Shown piece by piece: positions 8,647 to 17,272 of a DNA stretch of 64,000 nt. How positions within the stretch are numbered: position 1 is the stretch's first letter; each line of letters opens with the position of its first letter. A model generated the notes under the pieces. The model saw only the letters and a list, made by a program, of their open reading frames with translations. It did no database searches and was not told the DNA's origin. A program made the position numbers and the translations under genes. This DNA comes from Methylocystis heyeri (GTDB taxonomy: Bacteria; Pseudomonadota; Alphaproteobacteria; Rhizobiales; Beijerinckiaceae): positions 4,463,001 to 4,527,000 of the forward strand of contig NZ_CP046052.1 of NCBI RefSeq assembly GCF_004802635.2. Reading direction: 5' to 3'.

Positions 8647-11196
8647 ATGGACGATCTTCTTTCCGAATTTCTCGCAGAATCGGCCGAACATATCGACGCC
8701 GCGTCGATGGATCTCCTGCGCCTCGAGAAAGACCCGGCTGATTCCGCTCTCGTCGCCAGCCTGTTCCGGCATGTCCACACCATAAAGGGCAGCAGCGGTT
8801 TCCTCAGCCTGCCGCGCATAGGCCGCCTCACCCATTCGGTGGAGGCCTTTATCGGCGGCTTTCGCGAAGGCGCCCAAGCCAGTCCGGAACATGTTTCCCT
8901 GATGTTGAGGGTCGTCGACCGCCTGACGCTTCTGCTGGCCGAAACGGGCCGGCTGGAAGCGGAGCCAGAGGGAGAGGACAGCGACCTCTTGCAGGAAGTC
9001 GAGGCGGCGCAGGCCAGGCTGCTGCAGGGAGCGAGGAGCGCAGGGGCTGTCACCGGGGAAGGCGGCGCCAAGGCCGTCACGCCGCTGGAGGCTCCGGATT
9101 ACGAGACTGACGCTCCGGCGGGCCGATATCCCCGCGCCGCCGAAACGGTGCGCGTGCCGGTAGGCGTCCTCGATCGCTTGATGGGGATTGTCTCGGAACT
9201 CGTCCTGACCCGCAACCAGCTGCTGGATCTTTCATCCGCAGCCGGCGACGAGCGCATTAAAGGCTCGGTGCAGAATCTCTCCAGCGCGACCGGCGATCTG
9301 CAGGACGCCGTCATGCGCGTGCGACTTCAGCCGGTCGGCATGCTCTTCGCCACGCTGCCGCGGCTCGTGCGCGACCTGTCGATGGAGCTCGGCAAGGAGA
9401 TCCGGCTTGAAACGGCAGGCGCCGAAACCGAGCTTGATCGGCAGGTTATCGAAATCATCAGGGCGCCGCTGACGCATATCGTCCGCAACGCCGCCGATCA
9501 CGGCGTCGAGCCCGTTTCCCGCCGCATCGCAGCCGGAAAGCCGCCGGCCGGCCTCATCCGCGTCGCCGCTTCGTACGACGCGGGGCAGATTACGCTGCAG
9601 ATCAAAGATGACGGGCGCGGGCTGGACATAGCGCGAATAAAGGAAACCGCCAGGAAGAGGGGGCTCGCCGGCGCCGAAGCGCTGGAGCGAATGTCCGATG
9701 CGGATCTCTATCAGTTCGTTCTCGCTCCCGGCTTTTCGACCGCTACGAAGGTTACGAAGGTATCGGGCCGCGGCGTCGGCATGGATGTGGTGCGCGAGAA
9801 CATCCAGTCGATCGGCGGAACCGTGTCGATCAGCTCTCGCGCCGGCGTCGGAGCCACTGTCACCTTGCGGATTCCACTCACGCTGGCGATCGCCCCGGCG
9901 CTGATCGTCTTCAGCGGCGGTCTGCGTTTCGCCGTGCCGCAGATGGCGGTGGCGGAAGTCGTCGGCGTGGGCGAGGGGTTCGACAGCGAAATCCAGTTTA
10001 TGCACCAGGCGCCGATCCTGACGCTGCGTGGCGACGCCCTGCCGCTGGTCGATCTCGCCAGAACCCTGGAGGTCGCCGCGGTCGATGAAACCCGCTTCGG
10101 GCAAAGAGGATTCGTCGTCGTTCTTCGCCTCGGCGGCGTACGCTTCGGCTTGATGGTCGAAAACATAGCCGATGTGCAGGAGGTCGTGATCGAGCCGCTG
10201 GTCGGCGCCCTGGCCCGCATCGGCATTTTCTCCGGCCAGACGATCCTCGGCGACGGCTCTGCCGTGCTGATGCTCGATCCCGCTGTAGTGCTCGAGCGCG
10301 CAGGGGTCGGGAAAATGGCGGAGAGTCCGTCTTTCCGGGCGGCCGAACCCCTCCAGGAAGAAAAAAGGAAAACCGGGGTAGTGCTTTTTCGGGCCGGGGC
10401 GGGGGCCTTGAAAGCCCTGCCGATGTCGCTGGTCTTACGGATAGAGGAGGTTGAAGCCGGGCGTCTCCTGCGTTCCGGAGACCTCTTCGTGACCCTGGAG
10501 GACGGGCGCCCGCTTCCGGTGATTCCCGCGTCGGACGACATCGTCGTCGGCCCGCGCCCCTATCCGCTTTTGCTCCTCGCCGGAGGCGAGCCCTTAGGCC
10601 TCCTCGTCGAGGAGGTCGTCGACGTCCGTGAAGAATTCATAGACTTTCTGTCCAGGGGACCGAACGAGAAAATCGCCGGGGTCGCAAATCTGGCGGGCGA
10701 GGTCGTGGAATTCCTGGATGCAGGATATTTGTTCGACCGCGCCGATCCCCCCGCAATTGCGCGGGCGATCGAACGCCGTCCCCGTGTGCTTCTCGCGCAC
10801 GGCGAGCAAATCGTTCTCGATATGCTCGGTCTGGCGCTTGCCGGCGCGGGCTATGAAGCGAGCGTCGCGACATCGGGGCGGGAAGCGCTCGCCTTGATCG
10901 AGCAAGGCCTCGAGGTGGAAGCCCTCGTCACCGACGTCGATATGGAGGTCGCGGTCGGCCATGGTCTGGCTCGCGCCTTCCTGGCGCTGCCCGGTTGCGC
11001 CGGCAAACCCGTCATCGGACTTGCGCGCCACGCCGCGCCGGAGGTTCTCGAAGCCGCAGCCGCGGAGGGGATCAGAGCGGTGGCGCGAAAACTGGATCGC
11101 GGAGCGCTTCTCGGTTTTCTCGAGAATTTCATCGGCCTAGCCTGCGCGACCGGGGATAGGGCCGGGGCGCCGGCGAAGGCGGAGATCGCAGCATGA
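8647..11196 (+). CDS. cheA: CheA-type hybrid chemosensory histidine kinase with C-terminal receiver-like domain
   Basis: An 849-residue hybrid CheA. Domains in order: an HPt domain with phosphoacceptor His44 in HTIKGSS (about 1-105); a dimerisation domain (145-205); an HHPK ATPase domain with HIVRNAADHG, DDGRGLD and GRGVGMD boxes; a CheW-like domain (about 410-540); a second CheW-like segment (about 570-690); and a receiver-like domain (about 725-840). A separate CheY-binding P2 domain is not evident. The receiver keeps the phosphoacceptor region (TDVDM) and a late Lys, but the N-terminal acidic pair is replaced by AHGEQ. ATG 8647 is chosen because the upstream extension lies in a repeat. The stop overlaps cheW (ATGA). 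Confidence 0.88.
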   Translation: MDDLLSEFLAESAEHIDAASMDLLRLEKDPADSALVASLFRHVHTIKGSSGFLSLPRIGRLTHSVEAFIGGFREGAQASPEHVSLMLRVVDRLTLLLAETGRLEAEPEGEDSDLLQEVEAAQARLLQGARSAGAVTGEGGAKAVTPLEAPDYETDAPAGRYPRAAETVRVPVGVLDRLMGIVSELVLTRNQLLDLSSAAGDERIKGSVQNLSSATGDLQDAVMRVRLQPVGMLFATLPRLVRDLSMELGKEIRLETAGAETELDRQVIEIIRAPLTHIVRNAADHGVEPVSRRIAAGKPPAGLIRVAASYDAGQITLQIKDDGRGLDIARIKETARKRGLAGAEALERMSDADLYQFVLAPGFSTATKVTKVSGRGVGMDVVRENIQSIGGTVSISSRAGVGATVTLRIPLTLAIAPALIVFSGGLRFAVPQMAVAEVVGVGEGFDSEIQFMHQAPILTLRGDALPLVDLARTLEVAAVDETRFGQRGFVVVLRLGGVRFGLMVENIADVQEVVIEPLVGALARIGIFSGQTILGDGSAVLMLDPAVVLERAGVGKMAESPSFRAAEPLQEEKRKTGVVLFRAGAGALKALPMSLVLRIEEVEAGRLLRSGDLFVTLEDGRPLPVIPASDDIVVGPRPYPLLLLAGGEPLGLLVEEVVDVREEFIDFLSRGPNEKIAGVANLAGEVVEFLDAGYLFDRADPPAIARAIERRPRVLLAHGEQIVLDMLGLALAGAGYEASVATSGREALALIEQGLEVEALVTDVDMEVAVGHGLARAFLALPGCAGKPVIGLARHAAPEVLEAAAAEGIRAVARKLDRGALLGFLENFIGLACATGDRAGAPAKAEIAA

Positions 11197-11741
11197 ACTT
11201 GGATCCGAGATATCCCGGTTACGGCGATCATCGCCTGCAACGGCGCGAGTCGCGGAAATCAACCTATTTCACCGTCAGGGTGGGAGCGCAAATCGTGGGC
11301 CTGCCGGTAGATGAGGTGAGAACGGTGTTTCACCCGGAAAAGCTCACGCCTGTGCCTTTGGCGCCTCCCGAGATCGCGGGTCTCGCCAATCTGCGCGGTC
11401 GGATCGTTACCGTCCTGCATCTGGATCGATGCCTGCGCATCGAATCGGACGAGACGAACGCAAAGCCCATCGCTGTCGGCATAGTTCACAACGGCGAGGA
11501 TTACGCGTTTCTCGTGGATGACGCGGGCGACGTCGTCTACAGCGAAGAAGCGGACCGCATCGATTGTCCCGGCCACGTTGACGCACATTTCACCATGCTC
11601 GTGTCAGACTGTTATCGTCGCTGCGAAGGTTTCTTGCCCATCGTCGACGTGGCGAGGCTGATCGCAGAGGTTTCGCGGCAGAGCGAGTTGAAAAACAGAG
11701 CCGTCATTTCAGGAAATTCAGCCAGAGGAGCGCATCTATGA
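11193..11741 (+). CDS. cheW: Chemotaxis coupling protein CheW
   Basis: A 182-residue single CheW domain, the adaptor that links chemoreceptors to the CheA kinase. The domain starts at about residue 20 (YFTVRVGAQIVGLPVDEVRTVF) and includes the family segment GLANLRGRIVTVLHL. It overlaps cheA and cheY by 4 nt at each end (ATGA), so the three are translationally coupled. It is slightly longer than the usual 150-160 residues because of short extensions at both ends. No receptor gene is present nearby, so the signal input is unknown. Confidence 0.92.
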   Translation: MNLDPRYPGYGDHRLQRRESRKSTYFTVRVGAQIVGLPVDEVRTVFHPEKLTPVPLAPPEIAGLANLRGRIVTVLHLDRCLRIESDETNAKPIAVGIVHNGEDYAFLVDDAGDVVYSEEADRIDCPGHVDAHFTMLVSDCYRRCEGFLPIVDVARLIAEVSRQSELKNRAVISGNSARGAHL

Positions 11742-12103
11742 AACAGGTCCTTGTGGTCGACGACAGCGCGGTCATTCGCAAGGTCGCCCGGCGGATTCTC
11801 GAGGCGATGCATTTCAGAACCTCGGAAGCCGCCGATGGCCGCATCGCGATCGAGGAATGCGCGAAGGCGATGCCGGACGTCATTCTGCTCGATTGGAACA
11901 TGCCCGAGATGGACGGGTTCGAGTTTCTGGGCGCCTTGCGGAGAATGCCCGGGGGCTCCGAGCCGAAGGTCGTCTTCTGCACGACCGAGAACGAAGTCGG
12001 CCATATAGCGCGCGCGATGCATGCGGGAGCCGACGAATATATCATGAAGCCCTTCGACCAGCACATCATGCGGGCGAAGTTCCAGGAAATCGGCCTGGTG
12101 TAG
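11738..12103 (+). CDS. cheY: CheY-like response regulator
   Basis: A 121-residue stand-alone receiver. All key residues are present: acidic pair Asp8-Asp9, phosphoacceptor Asp52 (LLDWNMPEMDG), the conserved Thr in FCTTEN, and Lys in IMKPF. It is the expected diffusible output of the neighbouring CheA. Whether it targets the flagellar motor or another process cannot be told, as no flagellar gene is nearby. The start overlaps the cheW stop by 4 nt, and the stop lies 55 nt before cheR. Confidence 0.92.
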   Translation: MKQVLVVDDSAVIRKVARRILEAMHFRTSEAADGRIAIEECAKAMPDVILLDWNMPEMDGFEFLGALRRMPGGSEPKVVFCTTENEVGHIARAMHAGADEYIMKPFDQHIMRAKFQEIGLV

Positions 12104-12158
12104 CCGAACAGTCGGCCGACGGCGCCGTATGCGTCTCGTCGGCGTCCCAGCGTAAGGC

Positions 12159-13082
12159 ATGTCGGTAATGCGTAGTGCAGTGTTTTCCGAGGTTGCGTCG
12201 AACGCCTCCCGTCTCCCCCCTGCCGGCGTCGCAAGCCAGGGCCTGCATGCGGGCCTTGGATATGCGCGCTTCCGGAGCCAGATGGCGGCCTTGACGGGCG
12301 CCGCTCCTGCGCCCGATCGCCAATATTTCGTCGAAAGCCGTCTCGCGCCGATCCTTCGCGCCCACAACCTCGCCGATTTGTTGGAGCTCGCGAGCGCCAT
12401 CGACGCGCGAGAAAGCCAAGCTCTCGTCGACGAGGTCATCGACGCCCTGATCGACAATGAGACTTCATTCTTTCGCGATCACGTCGTTTTCGAGGAGTTC
12501 GTCGGGCGCGTTCTGCCAGAGCTCATGAAGGCGAGATCAGAGGTCCGTCGTCTGCGCATCTGGTGCGCCGCGGTCTCCACAGGACAGGAAGCCTATTCCC
12601 TGGCCATGGCCCTGGACCATGAGGCGAGAGCGCTGCGCGGATGGACCGTGGAGGTTCTTGCGACCGATATCTCCGGAGCCGCGATAGAAGCCGCCCGAAG
12701 CGGCGTCTACAGCCAGTTCGAAGTGCAGCGCGGTTTGTCGACCAGCCGCCTGCTCCGCTATTTCCATCGCCACGAAGACAATTGGCGCGTGAATGAGCAT
12801 TTGCGCGCATGGGTGTCGTTCGAACGGTTCAATCTCATGTCGGACCCCGGCGACTTCGGGACCTTCGACGCGATTTTCTGCCGCAACGCGTTGCTCCGCT
12901 TCGAGCCCCGGCGCAAACAGGAGACGCTGGCGCGCTTGGGGCGCGCCCTCGCGCCCGATGGCTTTCTCTTCCTCGGCGCATCGGAAAGCCTCGGTGAGGA
13001 TTGCGAAAATTACGCGGCGGCTTCCGGCGATGGGATCTGGCGCCCTCGCGCTCGGCGGCGGCCGCGACTCGCGTTGGTGTAG
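12159..13082 (+). CDS. cheR: Chemoreceptor methyltransferase CheR
   Basis: CheR methylates glutamates of chemoreceptors using S-adenosylmethionine. The 307-residue protein shows the N-terminal helical domain (DNETSFFRD, about 105-113), the SAM-binding segment (CAAVSTGQEAYSLAMAL), and the later FDAIFCRNALLRF and FLFLGASES motifs. The SAM motif is slightly divergent (more commonly SxGxEPYS). It ends the che operon; no cheB methylesterase is found next to it, which is unusual as the two act in opposition. An inverted copy of repeat R1 begins at its stop codon. Confidence 0.9.
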   Translation: MSVMRSAVFSEVASNASRLPPAGVASQGLHAGLGYARFRSQMAALTGAAPAPDRQYFVESRLAPILRAHNLADLLELASAIDARESQALVDEVIDALIDNETSFFRDHVVFEEFVGRVLPELMKARSEVRRLRIWCAAVSTGQEAYSLAMALDHEARALRGWTVEVLATDISGAAIEAARSGVYSQFEVQRGLSTSRLLRYFHRHEDNWRVNEHLRAWVSFERFNLMSDPGDFGTFDAIFCRNALLRFEPRRKQETLARLGRALAPDGFLFLGASESLGEDCENYAAASGDGIWRPRARRRPRLALV

Positions 13083-13145
13083 AGCGCGTTCGGTTCAAAT
13101 GCAGTCGAACGCCCTCCGAATCACATTGACGGAGCATGTTCTTTT
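13081..13145 (-). repeat. Inverted partial copy of repeat R1 after cheR
   Basis: The reverse complement of 13081-13140 matches 8560-8619 at about 52 of 60 positions by manual alignment. The two copies therefore form a long-range inverted pair that brackets cheA-cheW-cheY-cheR. Confidence 0.8.
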
Positions 13146-13250
13146 CAGGCCGGATCAAAAGCGGCGCGAGCTGAAAGCACTCCGGCGCCGCGCCGTTTCT
13201 CCCAAGATCGCGGCGTCGCCTCGCTTGTTGCGAAGACGGCGGGACAAAAT

Positions 13251-13289
13251 AAAAGCGCTCTCCGGCGGAGCGCCGGAACGCGCTTTTTT
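13251..13289. terminator. Bidirectional intrinsic terminator between cheR and ctrA
   Basis: Stem AAAAGCGC / GCGCTTTT encloses an inner CTCCGGCG / CGCCGGA stem and is followed by a T run on the plus strand and preceded by an A run. It sits between the convergent cheR and ctrA genes and can serve both. Confidence 0.75.
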
Positions 13290-13305
13290 GCTTCAATCCC
13301 TTGGA

Positions 13306-14007
13306 TCAGGCAGTGATGCGTTCGTCCGCCTCGTTGGGCTCGCGCAGCACATAGCCGCGGCCCCAGACGGTTTCGATATAGTTGCGCCCCTCGCTGGCGT
13401 TGGCGAGCTTCTTGCGCAGCTTGCAGATGAACACGTCGATAATCTTGAGTTCCGGCTCGTCCATGCCGCCATAAAGGTGATTGAGGAACATTTCCTTGGT
13501 GAGGGTGGTGCCCTTGCGCAGGGAAAGCAGCTCGAGCATCTGATATTCCTTGCCCGTCAGATGCACGCGCGCGCCATTGACCTCCACCGTCTTCTGATCG
13601 AGGTTGACGATCAGGTCTCCCGTGGTGATGACCGACTGGGCATGGCCTTTGGAGCGGCGCACGATGGCGTGAATGCGGGCGACCAGCTCGTCCTTGTGGA
13701 AAGGCTTGGTCAGATAGTCGTCTGCGCCGAAACCCAGCCCCTTGACCTTGTCCTCGATCCCCGCGAGCCCGGAAAGAATGAGGATGGGCGTTTTGACCTT
13801 GGCGACGCGCAGGGTCCGAAGCACCTCGTACCCCGACATATCCGGAAGATTGAGGTCGAGCAGGATGATGTCGTAGTCGTACAGCTTGCCTAGATCGATG
13901 CCTTCCTCGCCGAGATCCGTCGTATAGACGTTGAAGTTCTCGGACTTGAGCATGAGCTCTATGCTCTGAGCGGTCGCGCTGTCATCTTCGATCAGTAAAA
14001 CGCGCAT
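13306..14007 (-). CDS. ctrA: Cell cycle master response regulator CtrA
   Basis: A 233-residue OmpR-type regulator: an N-terminal receiver (Glu7-Asp8-Asp9, phosphoacceptor Asp51 in LLDLNLPD, Lys in TKPF) and a C-terminal winged helix ([12 protein letters not shown] through VWGRGYVL). It is almost identical in layout to CtrA, which controls cell division, flagellar and chemotaxis genes in Hyphomicrobiales. ATG 14007 is used; the longer frame to 14103 adds residues before the receiver and is unlikely. The C-terminus ends in ...ITA, not the Ala-Ala that marks Caulobacter CtrA for ClpXP. A TTAACCAT box lies upstream, fitting autoregulation. Confidence 0.96.
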   Translation of the reverse strand: MRVLLIEDDSATAQSIELMLKSENFNVYTTDLGEEGIDLGKLYDYDIILLDLNLPDMSGYEVLRTLRVAKVKTPILILSGLAGIEDKVKGLGFGADDYLTKPFHKDELVARIHAIVRRSKGHAQSVITTGDLIVNLDQKTVEVNGARVHLTGKEYQMLELLSLRKGTTLTKEMFLNHLYGGMDEPELKIIDVFICKLRKKLANASEGRNYIETVWGRGYVLREPNEADERITA

Positions 14008-14132
14008 GTTGGTTCCCCACCGAGCTCCATGAATTCTTGCGACCGACGGCGCGTCGCCGACATGCGGCGGCGCTGTCTCGCCTCGAAGAGGCTGAGCGCC
14101 CACATCACCTATTCAATTAACGCTAAGCTACA

Positions 14133-14140
14133 ATGGTTAA
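14133..14140 (-). promoter_or_regulatory. CtrA half-site TTAACCAT upstream of ctrA
   Basis: Read on the ctrA strand the sequence is exactly TTAACCAT, the classical CtrA recognition octamer. It lies 126 nt upstream of the ctrA start; a second TTAA (14117-14120) lies 16 nt further downstream in the ctrA direction. This suggests autoregulation of ctrA. Confidence 0.55.
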
Positions 14141-14440
14141 CAAACCATCACTCTCGCGGCGTTCGCTGGCCCAACTTCTTAATCTAAAGAGGCGGAGCCA
14201 GCCTCATGCCGAGCCGACGCGGGGTAGCGCATGACGTCGGGCGACGTCGAACTTGCCCTGCAAACCTGAAGTTTTAGCCGAAGCGGCCTCGCCTGAGGAC
14301 GAATCGGTTTTTTGTCGGCGCTCCACATTTGTTAAACCTTGTGGCTAAATTGATCTACTCTCCCAAGAGGGATTGTTTCCGTCGTGTGATAAAAAGCCGC
14401 ATTTCCGCCCCGGCGCGTCCCGGCCGGTCGCCGCACGACA

Positions 14441-14470
14441 TTGACTTGGCGAGAAGCTTTCCCCTATATG
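14441..14470 (+). promoter_or_regulatory. Candidate sigma-70 promoter for rpmH-rnpA-yidC
   Basis: TTGACT (14441-14446), an 18-nt spacer and TATATG (14465-14470). It would give a leader of about 345 nt before rpmH. Confidence 0.5.
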
Positions 14471-14822
14471 CCGGCTGCGGCGTCGCCTCTTTCGGGGCGG
14501 CGCCTGTATCTTTAGCGCGCTTTCCGCTCCAACGCCGAAGTCGCGCGGATTGGAAGAGTCGAGGCGCTCAGTCTTAAAAGTCCGTCAACTTTTATGACAA
14601 ATGCGCCTCAGGCCGGCGGTTCGCGCGGCGGCATGGCTCGAGCCGGTTCGCTCCTTCGGGCGCAGGACACGGCTGGCGGGGAAAGAGCGTAAGGGGCGTC
14701 CTGGCAGGCATGATCCTGCGCGGCGGGCTCCGGCGCACGGCGGGGCTGAGGCGCTCCGTCGAAAATGTTAGAGGCGAGAGCCGAATGGAGCATTCCTTCG
14801 GCCCTGCTAGCGGAGAGCAACG

Positions 14823-14957
14823 GTGAAGAGAACTTATCAACCCAGCAAACTCGTGCGCAAGCGCCGGCATGGCTTTCGCTCGCGCATGGCGACTGTCGGC
14901 GGCCGCAAGGTCATCGCGACGCGGCGCGCTCGCGGACGCAAGCGTCTTTCCGCCTGA
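14823..14957 (+). CDS. rpmH: Ribosomal protein bL34
   Basis: A 44-residue ribosomal protein of the large subunit, too short for routine ORF cut-offs. It reads [20 protein letters not shown]... and ends in the family's RGRKRLSA tail. The start codon is GTG 14823, with GGAGAG 5 nt upstream. It heads the conserved rpmH-rnpA-yidC group; rnpA starts 36 nt after its stop. Confidence 0.97.
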   Translation: MKRTYQPSKLVRKRRHGFRSRMATVGGRKVIATRRARGRKRLSA

Positions 14958-14993
14958 GCGGATCGTTGAGCCTACTTTCGGGCGGGCGCGAAA

Positions 14994-15422
14994 ATGACCA
15001 GAGAAGCTTCGGGAGCTTCGGCGCCCGGTCTTGCTGCGCCTGAAAGGCTGCGCAGGCGCGAGGAATTCCTTCGCGCCTCCGCGAGCGGGATTTCGCGCAA
15101 CTACGGCGCGTTCAAGGTGCTGATGGCTGTTCGCGCGGACGACGCCGAAGGCGCGCCGCGTTTCGGCTTCACAGTGACCAAGAAAGTGGCGGGCGCGGTC
15201 GGGCGGAACAGAATCCGACGGCGCCTGAAGGAAGCGTTGCGAGTCTCCAAAGCTCATGGCGCGCGCCCTGGTCGCGATTACGTGTTCATCGCCCGGCGCG
15301 CCGCGCTCACGGCGCCTTTTGCGGACCTCATCGCGCAAATGGCGGACGGGCTGGCGCGCCTCGGCCGTTCGCACGAAGCAGATCGCCCCAAAAAACCAAA
15401 GAACAGGCCAGTCGCGCCATGA
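14994..15422 (+). CDS. rnpA: Ribonuclease P protein component
   Basis: The protein subunit of RNase P, which assists the catalytic RNA in maturing tRNA 5' ends. The 142-residue basic protein has the conserved RNR region ([14 protein letters not shown], about 78-91) preceded by [13 protein letters not shown]. It has a short Ala-rich N-terminal extension and a Pro/Lys-rich tail. Its stop overlaps the yidC start by 4 nt, leaving no room for the yidD gene often found between them in proteobacteria. Confidence 0.95.
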   Translation: MTREASGASAPGLAAPERLRRREEFLRASASGISRNYGAFKVLMAVRADDAEGAPRFGFTVTKKVAGAVGRNRIRRRLKEALRVSKAHGARPGRDYVFIARRAALTAPFADLIAQMADGLARLGRSHEADRPKKPKNRPVAP

Positions 15423-17200
15423 CACAACATACCAAGAACATGCTCATCGCCGCCGCCCTGTCGTTGGCGTTCATCGGCATATGGGATTATTTCTACGCCT
15501 TTCCGCAGATGGATAAGCAGCGCGCGCGCGTGATCGAGCAGCAGCGCGAGGCCACCCTGCCCAAGCTCGGCGCGCCGGAGAAATCCGCAGCGGGCGCCGC
15601 GCGGCCGCTGGTCCTGAAGAACCGCGCCGAGGCGCTCGCAGCGAGTCCCAGAATTACGATAGACACCCGGTCCATCGCCGGCTCGATCGCCCTCAAGGGC
15701 GGGCGGATCGACGACGTTTCTTTGAAAAATTACCATGAGACGGTGGATCGGCAGAGCCCGATCATCGTGCTTCTGTCGCCGGAAGAAAGTCCCGAGCCCT
15801 ATTTCGCCGAAACCGGCTTCCTCACCGCGGCGGTCGACGAGGCCCCGGCGCTGCCGACGACCGACACCCTGTGGTCGGCGGACGGCGAAAAGCTGACTGC
15901 GACCCATCCGGTCACGCTGAGCTGGGAAAACGGCCAGGGCTTGCGCTTCAAGCGCAAGATTTCGGTGGACGACGAATATCTCTTCACGGTCGAGGACAGC
16001 GTCGAGAATACGACCGAAAAGCCGGTTCAGCTCTTTTCCTTCACCCGGGTGACTCGCATCGGCCGCCCCAAGAGCGCGGGTTACGCCGCCCTGCACGAGG
16101 GCTTCATCGGCGTGATCGGCGACGAAGGCGCTCAGGAAGTCAATTACGACAAGATCGAAAAGGAGCCCCACGGCCAGAAGACCTTCAAGGGTAGCGGCGG
16201 CTGGGTCGGCTTCACGGACAAATATTGGGGCGCGGTGGTCGCTCCCGATCAATCCGCGCCGCTGGAAGCGCGTTATTCCTCGATCGGCGCCAATCTGAAG
16301 ACCTATCAGGCCGACACGGTTTCCGAGCCGAAGACTCTGGAGCCGGGCAAGGAAATTTCGGCCCTCGCCCATGTCTTCGCCGGCGCCAAGGAAGTCGACA
16401 CTCTCGACGCCTACAAGATCAACCCGGGGCTGAAGCGCTTCGATCTCCTGATCGACTGGGGATGGTTCTATTTCATCACCCGGCCGATGTTCCGCATCAT
16501 CGACTTCCTCTACAAGATCCTCGGCAATTTCGGCCTGGCTGTGCTGGCGGTGACTGTGCTGGTGAAGCTCGCCTTCCTGCCGATCGCCAACAGCAGCTAC
16601 AAGTCGATCGCCAAGATGCGGGCGATACAGCCCAAGATCAAAGAGCTGAAGGAAAAATACGGCGACGACAAGCAGAAGTTCAACATGGAGCAAATGGAGC
16701 TCTACAAGCGGGAGAAAATCAGCCCGCTCGGCGGATGCATCCCGATGCTGCTTCAGATTCCGGTGTTTTTCTCGCTCTACAAGGTTCTGGTCGTCACCAT
16801 CGAGATGCGCCAGGCCCCCTTCTATGGCTGGATCAAGGACCTGTCGGCCCCCGATCCCACCAATATCTTCAATCTCTTCGGCCTGATCCCCTACGATCCG
16901 ACCCATATTCCGATGTTCGGAACCTATCTGGCGCTGGGCGTATGGCCGCTCCTCATGGGCGTGACCATGTGGCTCCAGATGAAGATGAACCCCGAGCCGA
17001 CCGACGAAGTTCAGAAGATCGCCTTCGGCTGGATGCCGGTGATGTTCACCTTCACCATGGGCGGGTTCGCCTCGGGACTGGTGATCTACTGGACCTGGAA
17101 CAACCTTCTGTCGATCCTGCAGCAGTGGGTGATCATGACGCGCGCCGGGGTGAAGTTCGAACTGTGGGATAACCTGCGCAAGACCTTCAGCCGGGCGTAA
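15419..17200 (+). CDS. yidC: Membrane protein insertase YidC
   Basis: YidC inserts proteins into the inner membrane, alone or with SecYEG. The 593-residue protein begins with a transmembrane segment ([20 protein letters not shown]), continues with a large periplasmic beta-sandwich domain (about 60-340), and ends with the conserved five-helix insertase domain including the cytoplasmic hairpin ([16 protein letters not shown]) and [15 protein letters not shown]. This is the normal length for Gram-negative YidC. The ATG overlaps rnpA by 4 nt, and a strong hairpin follows the stop. Confidence 0.97.
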   Translation: MTQHTKNMLIAAALSLAFIGIWDYFYAFPQMDKQRARVIEQQREATLPKLGAPEKSAAGAARPLVLKNRAEALAASPRITIDTRSIAGSIALKGGRIDDVSLKNYHETVDRQSPIIVLLSPEESPEPYFAETGFLTAAVDEAPALPTTDTLWSADGEKLTATHPVTLSWENGQGLRFKRKISVDDEYLFTVEDSVENTTEKPVQLFSFTRVTRIGRPKSAGYAALHEGFIGVIGDEGAQEVNYDKIEKEPHGQKTFKGSGGWVGFTDKYWGAVVAPDQSAPLEARYSSIGANLKTYQADTVSEPKTLEPGKEISALAHVFAGAKEVDTLDAYKINPGLKRFDLLIDWGWFYFITRPMFRIIDFLYKILGNFGLAVLAVTVLVKLAFLPIANSSYKSIAKMRAIQPKIKELKEKYGDDKQKFNMEQMELYKREKISPLGGCIPMLLQIPVFFSLYKVLVVTIEMRQAPFYGWIKDLSAPDPTNIFNLFGLIPYDPTHIPMFGTYLALGVWPLLMGVTMWLQMKMNPEPTDEVQKIAFGWMPVMFTFTMGGFASGLVIYWTWNNLLSILQQWVIMTRAGVKFELWDNLRKTFSRA

Positions 17201-17213
17201 AGCCCGCCGTCGC

Positions 17214-17245
17214 GGCGCAGGGGGCTTCCCCTGCGCCGTTTCATT
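17214..17245 (+). terminator. Hairpin after yidC
   Basis: Arms GGCGCAGGGG (17214-17223) and CCCCTGCGCC (17228-17237) form a perfect 10-bp stem followed by GTTTCATTTCTTT. It probably reduces read-through into engB. Confidence 0.65.
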
Positions 17246-17272
17246 TCTTTACGCCGCGCCGCGGGATTGCTC

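Larger units (their letters stand above)
14008..14822. other. 815-bp gap between divergent ctrA and rpmH
   Basis: Holds the ctrA promoter region (TTAACCAT box at 14133-14140), a GANTC site near 14300, and a promoter for rpmH at 14441-14470. A frame at 14329-14577 has no domain resemblance and I do not call it. Nothing else is recognised. Confidence 0.6.

Noticed and set aside
14329-14577. 82-codon ORF between ctrA and rpmH
   Set aside because: Spans the rpmH promoter candidate, no domain, composition typical of non-coding GC-rich DNA.
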